Positions 22,784 through 24,449 of a DNA stretch of 24,449 nucleotides are shown one piece after another (position 1 is the stretch's first letter; each line of letters begins with the position of its first letter). Source of the stretch: Kiritimatiellia bacterium. Its GTDB lineage: Bacteria > Verrucomicrobiota > Kiritimatiellia > SLAD01. The notes beneath the pieces were generated by a model that was not told the DNA's origin, did no database searches, and saw only the letters and a program-made list of their open reading frames with translations. Position numbers and translations under genes: made by a program. The DNA lies in the NCBI GenBank assembly GCA_007128275.1, contig SKXR01000252.1, positions 1-24,449 of the forward strand, in the 5' to 3' direction.

Positions 22784-22817
22784 GGCGTTGGTCTGAAATG
22801 CGGATTCCAGACCGGCC

Positions 22818-22845
22818 ATTATACACTAGAAGCCCCTAGTCACAA
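22818..22845 (-). promoter_or_regulatory. Candidate promoter for the zinc-ribbon/phosphodiesterase pair
   Basis: On the minus strand TTGTGA (22840-22845, four of six) and a perfect TATAAT (22818-22823) are 16 bp apart, squeezed into the gap after the ABC-F stop. The spacer contains an inverted repeat ACTAG (22825-22829) / CTAGT (22836-22840). Confidence 0.5.
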
Positions 22846-22847
22846 GG

Positions 22848-24449
22848 CTATTTAGCGCGGATGGGTCTAAACTTGATTCGGTGCGGTCGGTCGGCTTCGT
22901 CCCCGAGCAATTTCCGGCGGTGCTCGTGGTAGGCGTCGTAGTTGCCCTCGAACCAGGTAACCGTTCCGTCGTCTTCAAACGCGAGGATATGCGTGGCGAT
23001 TCGATCCAAGAACCAGCGATCATGGCTGATCACCACGGCGCAGCCGCCGAAATCCATCAGTCCTTCCTCGAGCGAGCGCAGGGTATCCACGTCGAGATCG
23101 TTGCTGGGCTCGTCGAGCAGAAGCAGGTTTCCGCCGCTTTTCAGCAGTTTCGCCAGGTGGACCCGGTTCCTCTCGCCGCCTGACAGGGATCCGACTTTCT
23201 TTTGTTGGTCGCTGCCCCGCAAGTTGAATCGGGCACAATAGGCGCGGCTGTTCATGGACCGTCCGGCCAGTTCCACGACTTCCGCGCCGCCGGATATGGC
23301 CTCGAAAACGGTGTCGTCGGGCTTCAATTCGTCGCGCATCTGGTCCACGTACGAAATGACCACGGACGGCCCGACTTCCAGCGTCCCGCCGGTCGGTTCC
23401 TCCTGGCCGATGATCATTCGGAACAGCGTGGTCTTCCCCGCGCCGTTTCCGCCGATGACGCCTACAATGCCGCCGCGCGGCAAATCGAAGTCGACGTTGG
23501 ACATGATCAGCCGGTCGCCATAGGCTTTGGACAATTCCTTGGCGCGGACCACGAGATCGCCGAGCCGCGGTCCGGGCGGGATGCGAATTTGCAGGTTGTC
23601 TTCGCGGGTGTCGGCCTGTTGGGCGGCCAGTTCCTCGTAGCGTTTCAGGCGCGCCTTGTTCTTGGTCATACGCGAAGACTTGTTCATACGCACCCAGGCC
23701 AATTCCTGTTCAAGCAATTTCTGGCGGGACGCTGATTGTTTGGCTTCGCGCGACGCGCGCTCCTGTTTCTGTTCGAGCCACGCCTCGTAATTGCCCTTGT
23801 ATGGAATGGCCCGCGTGTTTTCCAGCTCAAGAATCCATTCCGTGACATTGGAAAGGAAGTAGCGGTCGTGGGTCACGACCACGAGGGTGCCGGCATATTT
23901 CTTGAGATAGGCCTCCAGCCAAGCCGTGGATTCGGCATCGAGATGGTTGGTCGGCTCGTCGAGCAGCAGGACGTCCGGGTTGGACAACAACAACCGGCAC
24001 AACGCCACGCGCCGCCGCTCGCCGCCGGACAGAATGCCCACGTCCGTGTCGCCCGCGGGCAGGCGCAGTGCGTCCATGGCCATCTCGACATGGTGATCGA
24101 GCTCCCAGAGGTCGTTGGTGTCGATAAGGGTCTGGACGCGGTCGAACTCGTCTTCGAGCTTCTTCCGCTGGTCCGCTGGAAACTCTTCGCCCAGCAAGCC
24201 GCAGAGTTCGTCGTAGCGGTCGAGCACCTTACGCGCTTCCGCTACGCCTTCGTCGACATTGCCCTGCACATCCTTTTCCATGTTCAGCTGGGGTTCCTGG
24301 GGCAGGTAGCCGATCTTCGTGTTGGGCGCAATCTGTATTTCGCCGACATATTCCGTGTCGATCCCGGCCATCATACGCAGCAACGTCGACTTGCCGGAGC
24401 CGTTCCCGCCGATCACCCCGATCTTGGCGCCGAAAAAGAACGCCAGCGA
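22848..24449 (-). CDS. ettA: ABC-F translation factor EttA (5' end beyond the window)
   Basis: The last 533 residues of an EttA-like ABC-F protein; only about 25-35 N-terminal residues are missing, as the sequence enters at SLAFFFGAKIGVIGGNGSGK. Two ATPase cassettes are complete: Walker A GGNGSGKST and GGNGAGKTT, signatures LSGGERRRVAL and LSGGERNRVHL, Walker B LLLDEPTNHLD and LLLDEPSNDLD. The linker (KGNYEAWLEQKQERASREA ... WVRMNKSSRMTKNKARLKRYEEL) and the C-terminal RRKLLGDEADRPHRIKFRP are EttA hallmarks. EttA binds the ribosomal E site and tunes translation to the energy state. No membrane segments, so it is not a transporter. A GTG at 24416 is an internal valine, not the start. Confidence 0.93.
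   Translation of the reverse strand, partial: SLAFFFGAKIGVIGGNGSGKSTLLRMMAGIDTEYVGEIQIAPNTKIGYLPQEPQLNMEKDVQGNVDEGVAEARKVLDRYDELCGLLGEEFPADQRKKLEDEFDRVQTLIDTNDLWELDHHVEMAMDALRLPAGDTDVGILSGGERRRVALCRLLLSNPDVLLLDEPTNHLDAESTAWLEAYLKKYAGTLVVVTHDRYFLSNVTEWILELENTRAIPYKGNYEAWLEQKQERASREAKQSASRQKLLEQELAWVRMNKSSRMTKNKARLKRYEELAAQQADTREDNLQIRIPPGPRLGDLVVRAKELSKAYGDRLIMSNVDFDLPRGGIVGVIGGNGAGKTTLFRMIIGQEEPTGGTLEVGPSVVISYVDQMRDELKPDDTVFEAISGGAEVVELAGRSMNSRAYCARFNLRGSDQQKKVGSLSGGERNRVHLAKLLKSGGNLLLLDEPSNDLDVDTLRSLEEGLMDFGGCAVVISHDRWFLDRIATHILAFEDDGTVTWFEGNYDAYHEHRRKLLGDEADRPHRIKFRPIRAK

Noticed and set aside
24414..24416. GTG as start of the ABC-F protein
   Set aside because: The frame stays open to the window edge with SLAFFFGAKIG, matching the EttA N-terminal region, so the gene is truncated by the window.

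Overview
The window is about 24.4 kb of protein-coding bacterial chromosome with moderately high GC. It carries no rRNA, tRNA or CRISPR that I can see. The gene set is Gram-negative: an ActP-type acetate symporter, HrpB, an EttA-type ABC-F protein and a twin-arginine exported phosphodiesterase. The sulfatase-modifying-factor-like anchored protein, the small 'FYCVYCGQKLSAS'-type zinc ribbons, the DUF1015 protein and the families of GC-rich intergenic palindromes remind me of the PVC superphylum, Kiritimatiellota or Verrucomicrobia in particular. That assignment is from memory of such genomes and is an inference, not a demonstrated placement.

Layout. 1-554: gene-free and repeat-rich (two families of diverged repeats), ending in a plausible promoter. 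555-3560: a tight three-gene + strand cluster (anchored FGE-like protein, Cof-type HAD phosphatase, DUF1015 protein) with overlapping stops and starts. 3561-3842: a composite palindrome. 3843-5504: an FHA-GAF-PP2C signalling phosphatase. 5590-6585 (-): a membrane-anchored M28 peptidase. 6787-9146 (+): glutamate dehydrogenase, then two paralogous zinc-ribbon proteins. 9155-12372 (-): a small hypothetical protein and the HrpB helicase. 12360-13805: an IS200-like/REP-associated (RAYT-type) transposase gene flanked by a perfect 19-bp inverted repeat and a cluster of related CTGTGTCCC repeats. 13922-16092 (+): a DUF485-ActP acetate permease pair. 16034-18178 (-): two hypothetical proteins and an NAD-type isocitrate dehydrogenase-like enzyme. 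18420-21617 (+): a SWIM-SNF2 helicase. 21699-24449 (-): TAT-exported metallophosphoesterase, zinc-ribbon protein and EttA (cut by the window edge).

How the genes fit together. Most are housekeeping or regulatory genes in short independent units. A loose metabolic theme can be inferred: acetate uptake, isocitrate oxidation to 2-oxoglutarate, and glutamate dehydrogenase acting on 2-oxoglutarate. They are not one operon. EttA and HrpB concern translation and RNA; SNF2 is a chromatin/transcription-type ATPase. I see no convincing undescribed defence or biosynthetic system. The most unusual parts are the transposase with its inverted repeats reaching into the annotated hrpB start, the composite hairpins, and the zinc-ribbon pair of unknown role.
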